Shown here: piece by piece, positions 10,446 to 21,430 of the stretch
How the letters are laid out: each line of letters opens with the position of its first letter
Position numbering within the stretch: position 1 is the first letter of the stretch
DNA from: Nymphaea colorata
Taxonomy: Eukaryota > Streptophyta > Magnoliopsida > Nymphaeales > Nymphaeaceae
Assembly (NCBI RefSeq): GCF_008831285.2
Contig: NC_045142.1
Location: 5,711,501-5,775,500 of the forward strand
Length of the DNA: 64,000 bases
Direction of reading: 5' to 3'
Notes under the pieces: generated by a model
Told to the model about the DNA's origin: nothing
Database searches by the model: none
Seen by the model: only the letters and a program-made list of their open reading frames with translations
Program-made: the position numbers and the translations under genes

Positions 10446-10967
10446 GATTGGTACATATTTAAAATAGGAAACCTCCAAGTTTGCACACGAATAAGGTTTT
10501 CTAATGAATAAAGAGCATTTATGTGACTTGCAAAACTTCAAAAAAAATTTAACTTGTTAAATCTTCTGTTACTGCAATCCGATTTAAATGCCGAATGTTT
10601 AACATCTTATGACTTATAAAGAGCATATACCTTATTATATTCTTATTCAAGAATCAGGTTTCAAATTTGGATGTTATCAAAATTTAGAAACTTTAATTCG
10701 CACCCCCCTCATGAAAAATTTATGTCTCCCCACTTGCATTGGTACATGTTTAAAATATGAAACCTCTAAGTTTGCACACGAATAAAGTTTTATAATGAAT
10801 AAAGAGCATTTATGTGACTTTCAAAACTTAAAAAAAAAAAAAAAACTTGTTGAATCTTCCATTACTGCAATTCTCTTTAAATGCCAAATAATTAACATCT
10901 TATGACTTATAAAGAGCGTATACCTTGTTATATTCTTACTCAAGAATCAGGGTACAAATTTGGATGC
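10388..10967 (+). repeat. Tandem duplication of a 290-bp unit overlapping the MITE end
   Basis: Copy one (10388-10677) and copy two (10678-10967) both begin 'caaaatttagaaacttt'. They share 'gtttgcacacgaataa', 'aataaagagcatttatgtg' and 'catcttatgacttataaa' in order. Copy one starts inside the hAT MITE at 10270-10445. Copy two therefore contains a degraded second version of the MITE 3' end and its flank, dating the duplication after the insertion. Confidence 0.8.
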
Positions 10968-11765
10968 CATTTTTAGATCCAACGATCAAACACTAAACAT
11001 AATCACAGGTCCATATTTCTAGAAACAAAGAGAAGACATTCTTGGGACGTATATTATAAGGAATTTTTTTTCTAAGAAGACGCTATTCTTCTTATCAAAC
11101 TCTACTCTCGTAGAGGTTGGTATAGTAATAAGATCGGTTCTTCGTTTTATGTATGAGCACCAGGATTGATGCTTTATCACATGTTTGATGAGTGTGGAGA
11201 ATTTTGAGTTCGTTGAAACCTATTCATGGTGATGGTTTTTACACGTCGTCCCATCAAACACAAAAGTCGTGGATATCTTTCGGTTGTGAGATGAGATGTG
11301 ACGTTCGGCTTATTTCAACCATAGTTGTCGAACCCATAACTTGGACTCCAGAGACTGGATGACCAAGTCAAAAAGTTGATTTAGCACTCACTTGTGTTAG
11401 GTTATATAATGATTTTTATAATGCATTTTTTTTAAAAAAAATGAAAAAGGTAAAGATTATCAAGACTTGGTCTTTGATTTTTTCATCAACTAAAACTAAA
11501 TAATATGTAATATGAGTGTATATGTATACTTAGTAAAGTTTGTGATATTCAACACATTTCAAAAAAATAACGAACTTCAACATTTGAGCAATGCAGGATA
11601 AAAATAAAGAACATGTAATTACTTAGGAATTTTAGCGGACGCATGACCCACAAAATTGATGATCTGAGCCGACCATGAGTTTCTAGAGCATAGCATAAGC
11701 TCAAACTAAAATTAACAGTGGCGACATTAGAAAAATTGGTTGGAGAGACACCTGTTTAAAATACT

Positions 11766-11807
<42 letters not shown>

Positions 11808-12215
11808 TACCAGCTTATTCAGAATTGTGGACACTGGACAAAATTTGAAGCCTCGAGAAAAAGTAAAGTAATTGAAGACAAAATGTTCGGTTCTTATATA
11901 ATCTTATTTCTGCATTCAAACAAACACTTCTCATACAATTTCCATATCAAAATTGTGTGATTGAAGCTCTGAAAAGAAAACCTTCAAAATTGGATTCACA
12001 GTGTGAATTCAAGGATCCATTTGTGTGTGATTAGAGGCCTGGTAATGGGTCAAGTCCGCCCCATCTGCAGACAAATGAAGGAGACGTGGTGATCTGGAGT
12101 CAACCACTTTGTGGGCGATCAGTGCGTGGACCATTCCCGCATCTCCTCTGATTGTTTTTCTAACCAGCTTAAATTTCTCCATCCTCTGAGCAATACTCTC
12201 GTATCTCTGTCTTTC
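10968..12215. other. Intergenic DNA upstream of the chitinase
   Basis: AT-rich, with an (AT)n microsatellite at about 11769-11812. The segment 11500-11640 is a diverged copy of 21110-21250 (shared words near 'gtttgtgatatt' and 'gtaattactt'). 'cttatataatc' near 11893 could be a TATA-like element but is more than 300 bp from the chitinase ATG, so I do not call it. Confidence 0.45.
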
Positions 12216-13225
12216 ATGGCTGCCTTCATCAGTTTCCAAATGCTTGGGTTGCTTCTTGCTCTCCTCTTAACGACGGGTTAGTCTAGTTTCTCTTTCTCCC
12301 TCCCTGTCGCTCTTTATACCTCTGTTTACTAACTCTGTTGATACTGTGGATCGAAGGAGGCGGAGGTGCAGAAGCAGCTCAGCGGCGGGGGCTGTTCCGC
12401 GAGTACATCGGCGCAGAGTTCAAGGGCGTCAAATTTTCCGACGTCCCAATAAACCCCTCCGTCGATTTCCACTTCATCCTCTCCTTCGCCATCGACTACA
12501 CCCCGACCGCTTCTTCAAACGGCCAATACCTCCCCACCAACGGCCGCTTCACGGCCTTCTGGGACACCGCCAACCTCTCCCCCTCCGCCGTCCTCTCCGC
12601 CAAATCCCTCCACCCCAACGCCAGATTTGCTCTCAGCCTCGGCGGCGACACCGTCGGCTCCCAGCCCGCTTACTTCTCCCCCGTCAACGCCGACTCCTGG
12701 GTCGCCAACGCCGTCGACTCCCTCTCCTCCATCATCTCCCGGTACCACCTCGACGGCCTCGACGTTGACTACGAGCACTTCCAAGCCGAACCCCCCGTCT
12801 TCGCCGACTGCATCGGCCGGCTCGTCGCCGAGCTCAAAAGGCGGCGCGTCATCTCCTTCGCCTCCATCGCGCCGTTCGACGACCCCACGGTGCAGAGCCA
12901 CTACATGGAGCTGTGGAGCCGGCACGGCGCCGCCTTCGACTACGTGAACTTCCAGTTCTACGCCTACGCGAGGGGGACGACGGTGGACCAGTTCCTGGCG
13001 CACTTCCACGAGCAAAGCCGGAACTACGCCGGGGGCAAGGTGGTCGTCAGCTTCAGCACCGACGGGAGCGGCGGCTTGAAGCCGGCAGACGGCTTCTTCC
13101 GGGCCTGCGAGGAGCTGAAGAAGGCGAATGAGTTGAATGGGATCTTCGTCTGGTCGGCTGATGACTCTAAGAAGGACGGGTTCATTTACGAGCAGCAGGC
13201 TCAGGCTCTGCTCGCCGCCGCTTGA
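12216..13225 (+). CDS. Secreted GH18 chitinase (class III-like, tulip-bulb type)
   Basis: Exon 1 runs 12216-12276. The intron is 12277-12356 (GTTAGT donor, TACTAAC branch site at 12327-12333, AG at 12355-12356). Exon 2 runs 12357-13225. The product is 309 residues. Residues 1 to about 21 are a hydrophobic signal peptide. Mature-end landmarks are [10 protein letters not shown] and [26 protein letters not shown] is the GH18 SxGG strand. [11 protein letters not shown] supplies the full DxxDxDxE catalytic signature (Asp153, Asp156, Asp158, Glu160 as proton donor), so the enzyme should cleave chitin or related beta-1,4-GlcNAc polymers in the apoplast or vacuole. The length is that of a complete single-domain GH18. 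Third positions are almost all C or G in exon 2, unlike the flanking DNA. Several AGs near 12356 would keep the frame, so the exact acceptor is uncertain by a few residues inside or beside the signal peptide. Confidence 0.92.
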
Positions 13226-14778
13226 TATCGGGGGCAAAAATTTAAACCAAGAAGAACACAACCAAATAACAATAAAAATTCCGTTGCCGGAAAATGTCAC
13301 CGGCGAATCGTGCAGGCTGATTTTGGTTGTCAATGGATCTGATTTGTAACGGATATAACTATTATCATATTCGATTAATCGGATAAAGCTGAATCGGACC
13401 TTCCACTCAATAGTCTGCTTTTTGAATTTGTCTCATGGCCAGGTATTCGTCGGACTTGATAGAAAAATGTAATTCAAATGCTGAATATGACTACTAGTCC
13501 GATCTTTGAGTTTCTTTTTAAATCAGACTGAAATCCGACTGATCCAATTTGGATTTGAAAGCTTAAATGAGCCAACTAAAATAAAAGTGGTTAGTGTTCT
13601 ATGAATTTGCTTAAAAAATTAAGAAGATTTTTATCTTGATCCACACAATGATACGGAGTACATCATTGAACTGGCATGACAATTTTCGAGCAGGCTATAT
13701 GTCATATGTTACGTTATGTTCCTTAACAAGGGACCATATGTTATGGGCTGGGCTAGGAACGATCAAAATGTCCTTAAACGTTCCTTCCCTTATAAGAGTT
13801 TTCCCCATAAAATTACCAAAACACCCATCAAGTAGTAACACACGGGAACATGTCTTCTTTTCTCCTCAAGCAACTTTCACTAGTTAGAAAATGAGTTAGA
13901 GATTGGTTTATTCTTGAACAAACCTCAGGCCAATTCTGAGAGTGTAGTTTTTTTAGTTGAAAAAAGAAAACCTCAGGGGTTGGTCCACCAAGTTCCTTTT
14001 CTTGTTCTAAGTTCAAATTTTTATGAGTATGTGTTATTTTATTTTGAACATCAACCTTTTATGTTGTCAAATGATGTCACATATATATAAGTTGAAACAT
14101 AGTAGAGGCATTAACCTAATCATCGAAAGTAGCCTTGAAATTCTAAGGGGATGGGGGGAAGGGCCTAAATGGCACCTACCTGCTTCACACTTTTGACCAT
14201 GAATTTAATATTGTAATTGATTGATGTGATCTTTATTCTCTTGGGAAGACTTTTCCAAGATCATTATCAAGGATTATTCTTTAATTTTTTTGTTGTTAAT
14301 AAAGGTAGGGGACCAACCTCCCAACATCCGTTCATCTAGAGAGATAGTAAAGGGCTAGATCATCATGGCCACCCATGAAAGATAATTTGGTGAAGGTCTG
14401 CCTAACTCCAGCTTGCCAACTAGAAAAGATGACATCAGAAGAGTTGCATGTTCCTTTAAAGTGGGTGATTGCATTGTCTTCTTCATCGCTTTTTGTCTAG
14501 TTCATTGATATCTGCTCTTCTTTGATAGTTTATATATATATATGATGTGTTGTCAGTGATTCCTATTGAGGAGCATTTCAATTGCATCTTTTCTTTCTTT
14601 CAATTACAATTTATGGTTTTTCTTTCTGTTTATCTATCTTATGGCATTTCTAATAGTATCTTTCACATTTCAAATTTTCTTCTTCTTTTTCTCTCTCTAG
14701 AAATAAGTTTTCCATGTGACTCAATCCAGTTTTATACTTCTGTCTCAAAATTACGGGGTTGTGAGGCTTGAAACAAAC
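13226..14778. other. Intergenic DNA downstream of the chitinase
   Basis: AT-rich, no gene seen. The first 300 bp include the chitinase 3' untranslated region and 'attcaaatgctgaatatg'-type words of the dispersed gattcgaat repeat class. A short (TA)n tract lies near 14530. Confidence 0.4.
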
Positions 14779-14781
14779 TTA

Positions 14782-15136
14782 GGAGGTGTTTGTATGACAT
14801 CCTTTTTTAACCAAGTTTTGTAGGCGTGTTTGGATGATACCGAAAAAAAAAAAGCTGTTCTGAAAAAATTAGTTTGTAAAAAAAATGGTTTCCAATCATT
14901 TTTGAAAAATTGGTTTGTGAGATTGAATGAATGACACATCCAAAACACAATTTTTTTTTTGGGTAAATAACTTGAGGGGGGAGCAGGTTATTGGATCCCT
15001 TTTGAAAAATCAGATAATCTCAAAACTCACTTTTTTTTTTTTTTTAGAAAATCGGTTTTAATGTTACCCAAACACTCCAAAAATGCGATTTTGGAGGCAC
15101 TAAAATGCCGTTTTGAAGTGTCATCCAAACACTATC
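14782..15136. mobile_element. Tourist-like MITE (PIF/Harbinger type), nested
   Basis: TTA flanks both ends (14779-14781 and 15137-15139). The inward-read ends are GGAGGTGTTTGTATGACA and GATAGTGTTTGGATGACA (14 of 18 identical). The 355-bp interior is A/T-rich and has no frame. Inside lies a second pair of similar ends, 'ggcgtgtttggatgatac' near 14824 and its inverted relative near 15064-15079. This suggests one element inserted into another of the same family. Further related sequence continues to about 15290. Confidence 0.65.
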
Positions 15137-15299
15137 TTAGTTTAACGGCAACCTGAAAAAGGTTTTTCACTCTTTTTTCCAAATCTTGGTTTTTTCAAAA
15201 TTGGGATTTCTTCAACCCCAGTTTTAGCGGCACCAAACTCTCGCAAAACTTGGTTTTGAAGTATCATTCAAATGCTTCTTTATTGCTTTTATATCAGGA

Positions 15300-15869
15300 T
15301 TGTGACCATTGAGAGTGACTCGATTTCTAACTAGACTGCAAATAATTCAACGGAGGGCCAAAGTTCATGCCATGACATCTATGCAGAGCGCCCCCTCATA
15401 TTTAGTTTCTCCTCCAGGCATCTGTAAGAAAGTTGAATAGACTTGGCACAGCTCTTTCCGTCTTCGACCAGTTGAATAGAACTAGAATTTTTTTTAGGAG
15501 AGCCAAATGGTAGAACTATATATTTTTTTTATTTTTTTCGGAGAGCAAAATAGTATTTTCAAAAATTTGTACAGGGCCCGAATAATATTTTTCAATTGCT
15601 ATACAGGCTAAGTTAAAAATTTTTAGAATATAAGTATATTTTTTATTTTTATATTTTTTCAAATGTAAGTGTGGGCCATGGCCCATGGCGGAAAGAATTT
15701 TTCTGTCCAAACCCGAGAAATTAAAGGCGATGGCCAACTACCTAACCTTAACTTGGGCTAGGGAATGACTGGATAGTCCGGATTGGACTTCACCAAAGGT
15801 CTTCTGGAGGAGAGAAAGTTGTGTGCGCCGGCACATGATACCCATGATACGTAGTAAAGGAAGGAAGAA
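15300..15869. other. Intergenic DNA, no gene seen
   Basis: Mixed AT-rich DNA. The small minus-strand frame at 15516-15737 is Lys/Ile/Tyr-rich, a composition by-product. Nothing here resembles an exon or RNA gene. Confidence 0.4.
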
Positions 15870-15990
15870 CATCTTGGTAATTTGTTAAAAAGAAATGCCT
15901 TCTATAGTCTTTTTATTTTTTTTCATCTCTATTTTTGTCTTCACAATTTTTTTTTCTCAGTGTGAACTAAGGATATTTTAGTCATTAATC

Positions 15991-15995
<5 letters not shown>
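15870..15995 (+). repeat. Dispersed repeat family, copy 1 of 3
   Basis: Shared order of words: 'gataatttgttaaaaa', 'ctatagtctttttatttttttt', 'tttttgt(t)ttcaca', 'gtgtgaactaaggatattt', 'agtcattaa(c/t)ca'. The same string of words recurs at 26825-26965 and 29240-29400. This copy is followed directly by a (TA)n-(GA)n microsatellite (about 15993-16060). Confidence 0.65.
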
Positions 15996-16059
<64 letters not shown>

Positions 16060-16557
16060 TGTACATACTAGGTTAAGTACATAAACCAAACCACTGTGAA
16101 AGATATTTAAAACCAATTAAATGATATTTAAAGCCAAAATCAACATGATTACATGTTTATTTTCAACAATTGAATACTGAACATGCTCCAATTCGAGTCA
16201 TTTTATGAGAATATGGGTTTCTGTAGGAGCAATTAATTTTTTGATAACTAAAATATCACATTTAAAACAAAAAAAAAATGGTTGAAGACTTGCTATGCAT
16301 CACTCTTAAAATATCAGCAACCTTTTTCAGGTGATTTGGTTTTCGTCCCTAAGTGAAGTAGTCCATCATTAATCACAAGAATATGGACATTTTCCTCTTG
16401 AAAATTAGTCAAGATAATGTTAATAAACGTCTTTTGGGTTTCAATGGAAGCTTGGGTGGTAGGACGAAAATGCTCTTCTACTCACCACTATCTTCATTTT
16501 TTGTTTTGGTAGTTTTTAACACATAGAATATTTTTTTGTTTTGGTAGTTTTTAACAC

Positions 16558-17116
16558 ATGAATATTGGGATGATATTTTCTTGTGCAAGTTTTGGGCATA
16601 TTCACATACTGTGCCTTATCATGTAATAGGTGTGACTTATTGCCCATATAACCAATAGAATGTTGTCATATTGAAAATCTTATAAAATTAGTGCAAGATA
16701 CTCAAAGGCTCTCATACTTTTTTATTCACATATATACTCATTTACCTAGCTAACATGTGCTATGTCAATCATACTAGATATTCATATAAAAAATCCAGTT
16801 CCAAAATGCCCCCCCTCTAAACTACATCAATATAGGTGCTGACCCCGCCTAGAAGTATTTTTTATTATTTGTTTGTACCGCTTTTGAGGAAAAATTTCGA
16901 CAACTTTTGACACAATTATTGAGATGATATTTTTCTTGACCAACGTTTGAACGTATTCACTTTCTGTGCCTTATTATAATAGGTGTGATCTTTTGACCAT
17001 AAGCAATACAAAGTTGAGATATAGAAAATTTTGACAACATTCCATGAATCTCATATTTTTGTTCATACTCTATTTACCCCAACATGTAATATATCAACCA
17101 TACTAGATATTCCTAA
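16558..17116 (+). repeat. Diverged tandem duplication, offset about 329 bp
   Basis: Copy one (about 16558-16790) and copy two (about 16905-17116) share, in order, 'gatgatatttt', 'ctgtgccttat', 'aataggtgtga', 'aacatgt' and 'catactagatattc'. They differ by many substitutions, so this is an old duplication. A smaller near-perfect duplication ('ttttgttttggtag' units) lies just before it at 16495-16560. Confidence 0.7.
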
Positions 17117-17815
17117 GTTTGCAGGAGGTACATACTATCATTTTTGTCATTTATCATAAGGAATTTTTTTTTTTCCATTAAGAAACTCTTGAGATCTGAG
17201 TTTTTTATAAAGTATACATACAAGGCTTAATATTGATAAAATTCACCTAACTTTCTTTAGTGGTTAACCGCCAAGGTTTATGAGTTTCTTTCCACGATTA
17301 AGACTATTTTCCTTACTAAGAAAGAATTAATCAGCAGCACAAACTAACTTTTTGGGCAACTTTTGATATTAATATGCAAGTTCTTGGAACAGCTTCATGT
17401 CATAAAATTTTGAAAAATAACTGTATTGCTAATCTTCTAATTAAATATCCATTGCCAGGGATTTGTAGCTGAATTGGACGAGGGTAAATAATGAAAATTG
17501 TAACGAATATTTATTTACAGGCTATTTAATTTGCCAATTTCATCTACCTCAGCCTCAGTTAATAAAACCCGAGCTAAATTGATCAAATGCACCTATATAA
17601 AGGACATCTGCAGTTTGATAATACAAAAAAACTTAAGCTCCTTCTTCTTTATTATTTGAAAAATTTTAATTCGGTTATCATTATATTTCTTAAATCTTGC
17701 AGTCGTTCATCTAAATGTGGGATTAATGCTTATAGAACTGATCTTTATAGGATGCTTGTTTCAAAACTTACTTAGCCATAATCAAATGAACTAAAACTAC
17801 GGTTCAAACTTTTAA

Positions 17816-18223
17816 ATTTATGCTCCTATCTATTATGAAGATATACCAAAAGATCTGTACGGGTCAAATGAAGCTACTACGAAATATTTACTCACGAGTG
17901 CGCCAAACTCTTCTATTCTTGTTTATGATTTCTCAAGGATATATGGTTCATCGGGGGACAAGATCGAGTTTCAAAAAATGGTGGACAGTTCCATCACTGT
18001 AGAAATTGGGTTCAAGCTTTCCCTGACCCCTTTTCGACAACAAACTCCTGATGTATATGAAGGAATGTGGTTCATCCAAAAAATTCCCACCTCTATATCT
18101 ATCTCTTCTCGAAGATGTCTGAAATTTTCAAAACTCGAGAAGAGATTCGCCTCATCTTGTACCAAGAATCCTTATAATGTTAGCTCAGTGCACCAATTGT
18201 TGGGGAAGACAGAACTGAGCTAG
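17816..18223 (+). other. Long open frame of unknown origin, possible gene fragment
   Basis: The frame is open for 135 codons, unusually long for this AT-rich region, with ordinary protein-like composition ([46 protein letters not shown]). The only ATG is internal (17978). A stop precedes the open stretch at 17813-17815, and I see no convincing splice acceptor at its left edge. I do not recognise the family. It may be an exon remnant of a decayed host gene or transposon gene. Two overlapping minus-strand frames at 18333-18743 are similarly unassignable. Confidence 0.3.
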
Positions 18224-18239
18224 CTAAGTTAACAACTCC

Positions 18240-19250
18240 AATGGAATTTCAATATCTCCCTTATACATAGATTGACTGTACCCAAGTTTGAAAAGCAGAT
18301 CATGATCAGAAATCAAGAAGTTGAGAAGCAGCTTAAAGTCTGGATCTAAGCATTGGGAAATTCCTCCACTCCATGAAAGAAAATGCAAGATTAACATGGA
18401 CTGAATAGTTTAATTTCTCACCATAGCTTCTAACCAAGTATGAAAGAGCAGACTTTGGGTTAGGATATTGAGAGTTGGCTGAGAATATGTGAAGCCTATC
18501 CATAGTGTCTTCATGCAAGGCATCTCACAACTAGTGGATTTGTATGAAGAAGAGCTGACCCTTTGAGGCTCTATGACCCCGCAACTGGTACACGGCCGGA
18601 CTCGCGGCGACAGTGACAATGGGCGCTGCTGGAAGACGACGACTGTGAAATTCGAGACTTGGTTCTCTGCGGACAATTCGCTCCGACCCCACCATACCAA
18701 CCCACTTGCACCTACTACCAGATTGCTGTGAAGGTTTTGTCACCTTTAGCTGTTCTGGAATCTGATTCCAATTGAATTGTTTGTTCTAGTCCCTATGCAA
18801 TTGTAGGTGGCCTTTTGATTTTTGGCACCTCACCCAGTTTTATGCACTTGTGATTATGAATGTTATTCATCGATTCAGCAATCAAACATTGGACGTAACC
18901 ATATAATTTTTTCCACAATAAGAATATGGTGCTTCTAAAACATGTGTTTTAAGCATTGTCACATAAAAAACATATAATTAAAAAAGCGCGTATAATACCC
19001 AAGAAATAAGTCAGCTGTATAAAATGACAATTAGACGCGTATTTAAAAAAAAACATCAGAAAATTAAAAAAGCATAAAAAATGTGTATTTTACTGAGATT
19101 TTCTCAAGATATACAACTTTGCGTATTACACCCGAGAAATTCCTCGTAGTCTAATACCCATACATACACGATATATGTGACAACGGTTTTAAAATTACAA
19201 TGTTCTTATATTAAACGTTTTCTATTGAAATATAATGATAAATCCCCTTA
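18240..19250. other. Intergenic DNA with a 'cgtataataccc' repeat
   Basis: Positions 18955-19240 share the words 'cgtataatacc' and 'gcgtattac' with the AT-rich blocks at 41290-41590, 61050-61260 and 63690-64000. They appear to be one dispersed AT-rich repeat family. No gene is supported. Confidence 0.4.
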
Positions 19251-19335
19251 AGGTGCATAGCTCAAATAGGTGAACTCGGAGCGTGTTAGATGGCGTGCCT
19301 CTGGTTCAACTTGTGGGCAGTTATCTTCTTGTACC
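19250..19335 (+). repeat. Possible tRNA-derived SINE head
   Basis: 'gcatagctcaaataggtga' resembles the RNA polymerase III A box (TRGCTCAnnnGG). 'ggttcaactt', about 40 bp further on, resembles the B box (GGTTCRAnYC). The spacing fits an internal tRNA-type promoter. There is no tRNA acceptor stem, so it is not a tRNA gene. Confidence 0.35.
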
Positions 19336-20224
19336 ATAAGGGAGGTGGGTTGGATCTTAGTATAAGTTGAAGCAAGTATGGATCTTGCCACCAGGTACTG
19401 ATAGACCCGAGGAGCAAGAAGGGGAAGAGAAGGTGTTCACCTCGAGCTCAGGCGATGGGATTAATCCTCCCACTCACCTAATTCTCGAAGATGTGGTCAA
19501 GCTAAAGTAACTTGATTCAAACATAAAGTGTGTGTCTAACTAGTTTATGTACCTGCCAAATCCAGATCCAGTTTGGACCATTGCTTAGATTTAGATGAAA
19601 AAATTAGAACTGGTGCTTAATTGAATTCAGAAATGGGAAGGTATTGGATCAAAATTTGACCAGTGGACAATCCTGACTGTGATATTTGGAGGCTATCTTC
19701 ACCTACTGGACTAGGGTGGGTGGTTCAGTCCAAATAAGATGTTCCAAAAAATAGGTTGTCCATGGTATAATGTAGGCCAAATTTGGTTTATTTGGATCCA
19801 AAATTGCAACTTTGTCTTTTTAAATGAGAGCTAGATTTGAGGAAGAAGACCTTTCCTACTGGAAATATGTCTTCATGCAAACCCCCTTTCTCATTTTGTT
19901 GAAAGATAAAGTCTAAGCTATCTTTTGTTTTTTCTTGAAGGGTATGCTAGGGCTAGCTAGAGCCCGAATTGGTCGAACCGGGAGCTGCCACTTGGCTCCG
20001 GCGCTGGCCGGGGATTTGATCCAGCGAAACAGAAAACGGCGAAACCCTTGTACTAGATTCAACCCATTTGCAAGCTCAGCATCCTTCAACTTGAGATCTT
20101 CAAGTTGAATTCCACAGCCAAGTGGATGGAGCTCTTGTTTTTTTCCACGATTTGAAATGACATGAATATGGTCATCATGTGATTTGAAATCCCATTTCTA
20201 GAGGACTGCGATTTGGATTCCCAT

Positions 20225-20394
20225 CAGTAGCGGAGTCAGAAATTTTGGCTGGTGGAAGCACTAACCTTAATGTTTTAAGGGGCACCTATATATAAAAAAC
20301 CAAATATATAATATGATTAACATAAAAATAAGTAGAGTTTGTGAGGCTGGTGTGGGCAACTGCCCACACTAGTCACCATGTGGCTCCGACACTG
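20225..20394. mobile_element. hAT-type MITE, 170 bp, with 8-bp duplication
   Basis: The left end is CAGTAGCGGAGTCA and the right end, read inward, CAGTGTCGGAGCCA (11 of 14 identical). Flanks are attcccat (20217-20224) and attcacat (20395-20402), seven of eight identical. The interior has 'ttaaggggcacc' and 'gggcaactgcccacac'. Fragments of the same family occur at 7790-7850, 22725-22800, 23888-23920, 27070-27206, 33541-33600 and 38855-38890. Confidence 0.75.
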
Positions 20395-20639
20395 ATTCAC
20401 ATTTGGATTGACTTTCATAAGAGGAAAAGAAGTTGGAGAAAGGGAAATCTGATTTCTCCTCTTTCCCTGAAGAGCTACACAGGACAAAGTCGTGATTGAA
20501 TTATAACTCGGGTTTGTCATGACCTAGGCACATGCTCCAGGTCCAGATCCAACTAGAGGTTGAAACTGCATATCAAATCCAAATCCAATCAGTAACCTGA
20601 TCCAGATTTCGTTTCCAGATCTGGCTGAAGTAGTTTGAA

Positions 20640-21000
20640 TCTGTATTGGTGATCAGTTGTATCTGATCCATTTACACAAGTAATCATGCTGGGCAGGTGC
20701 AGCTTCACATATGCGCAATATCTGAAGAACGTGTTTGATTCGAGGAACACCTTTGCTTGGAACAAATTTAATACAATACGTCGCTATGTGCCCAGCAGTC
20801 AATGGCAAATCGTTGACAACACCATGCGTGGAACGAAACATGTTGTTCATTGTGTTCCACGCATTTCCTGGTAAATCGTGGAACACTGAGGAACACCAAA
20901 AGCCACTCTTCAAGGACAAAAGTAGGCATTAGGATGGTATTTGGTAACATGAAGATTTTGTTCTTCAAATTAATTTAGTTGAATATTTTAAAGTCCCATT
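20640..21000. repeat. Foldback-rich transposon-like segment
   Basis: The segment holds a perfect 10-bp inverted repeat: tgcgtggaac at 20825-20834 and its complement at 20854-20863, with a 19-nt loop. It also has flanking 'cgtgtttgattcgaggaac' and 'gtggaacactgaggaac' pieces. The ORFs over it on both strands are mutual shadows. I could not identify paired termini. Confidence 0.4.
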
Positions 21001-21109
21001 ATTGAACGGATTCAGATATGAAGGCAGATAAAGATCCCATTCTAAGTGCGTATAAATACCAAGCTTGTGTTTGAATCTCAAATCAATTAGTACAAAATCT
21101 AATTAAAAC

Positions 21110-21430
21110 TGAATAAATTGTAATCTGAGTATTTATATATACTTTGCAAAGTATGTGATATTTCGCAATTGGAAAAATAACAAATTTTAATATTCAACAA
21201 TGCATGACAAAGAAGAATACGTAATTACTTGACTATCCCGATTGACGCGGTGAACGATGAATCGTACTTGACCTAGCAAGTGGTCGATCCTAACGGACTT
21301 GAGCAACTTCTTGTGACTCAGATTCGCGAGTTTGTCAACTATGCTGGATGCGGTAGACTGCTCGAGATCTTGCCGACATGCTTGTCTAGCTGGCAATTTT
21401 GGCAGCAGCCGCTCGGTTGCCATGTGGGTT
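21110..21430 (-). repeat. Diverged duplicate of the 11500-11640 segment plus short ORF
   Basis: Words shared with 11500-11640 include 'tgtgatatt', 'aaaaataac', 'aatgca' and 'gtaattactt', in the same order. The adjoining minus-strand frame (21423 to about 21230, starting MATERLLPKLPARQACRQD) runs into a GTAATT splice-like site. It has no family I know. It may be part of the transposon. Confidence 0.35.

Noticed and set aside
12338-12356. Chitinase start at 12338
   Set aside because: That codon is TTG and lies in the intron. Exon 1 with an ATG and signal peptide is at 12216-12276, with a donor and branch site in between.
12515-13333. 272-codon minus-strand frame opposite the chitinase
   Set aside because: A by-product of high GC in the chitinase exon. 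It is Val/Gly/Asp-rich with no domain.
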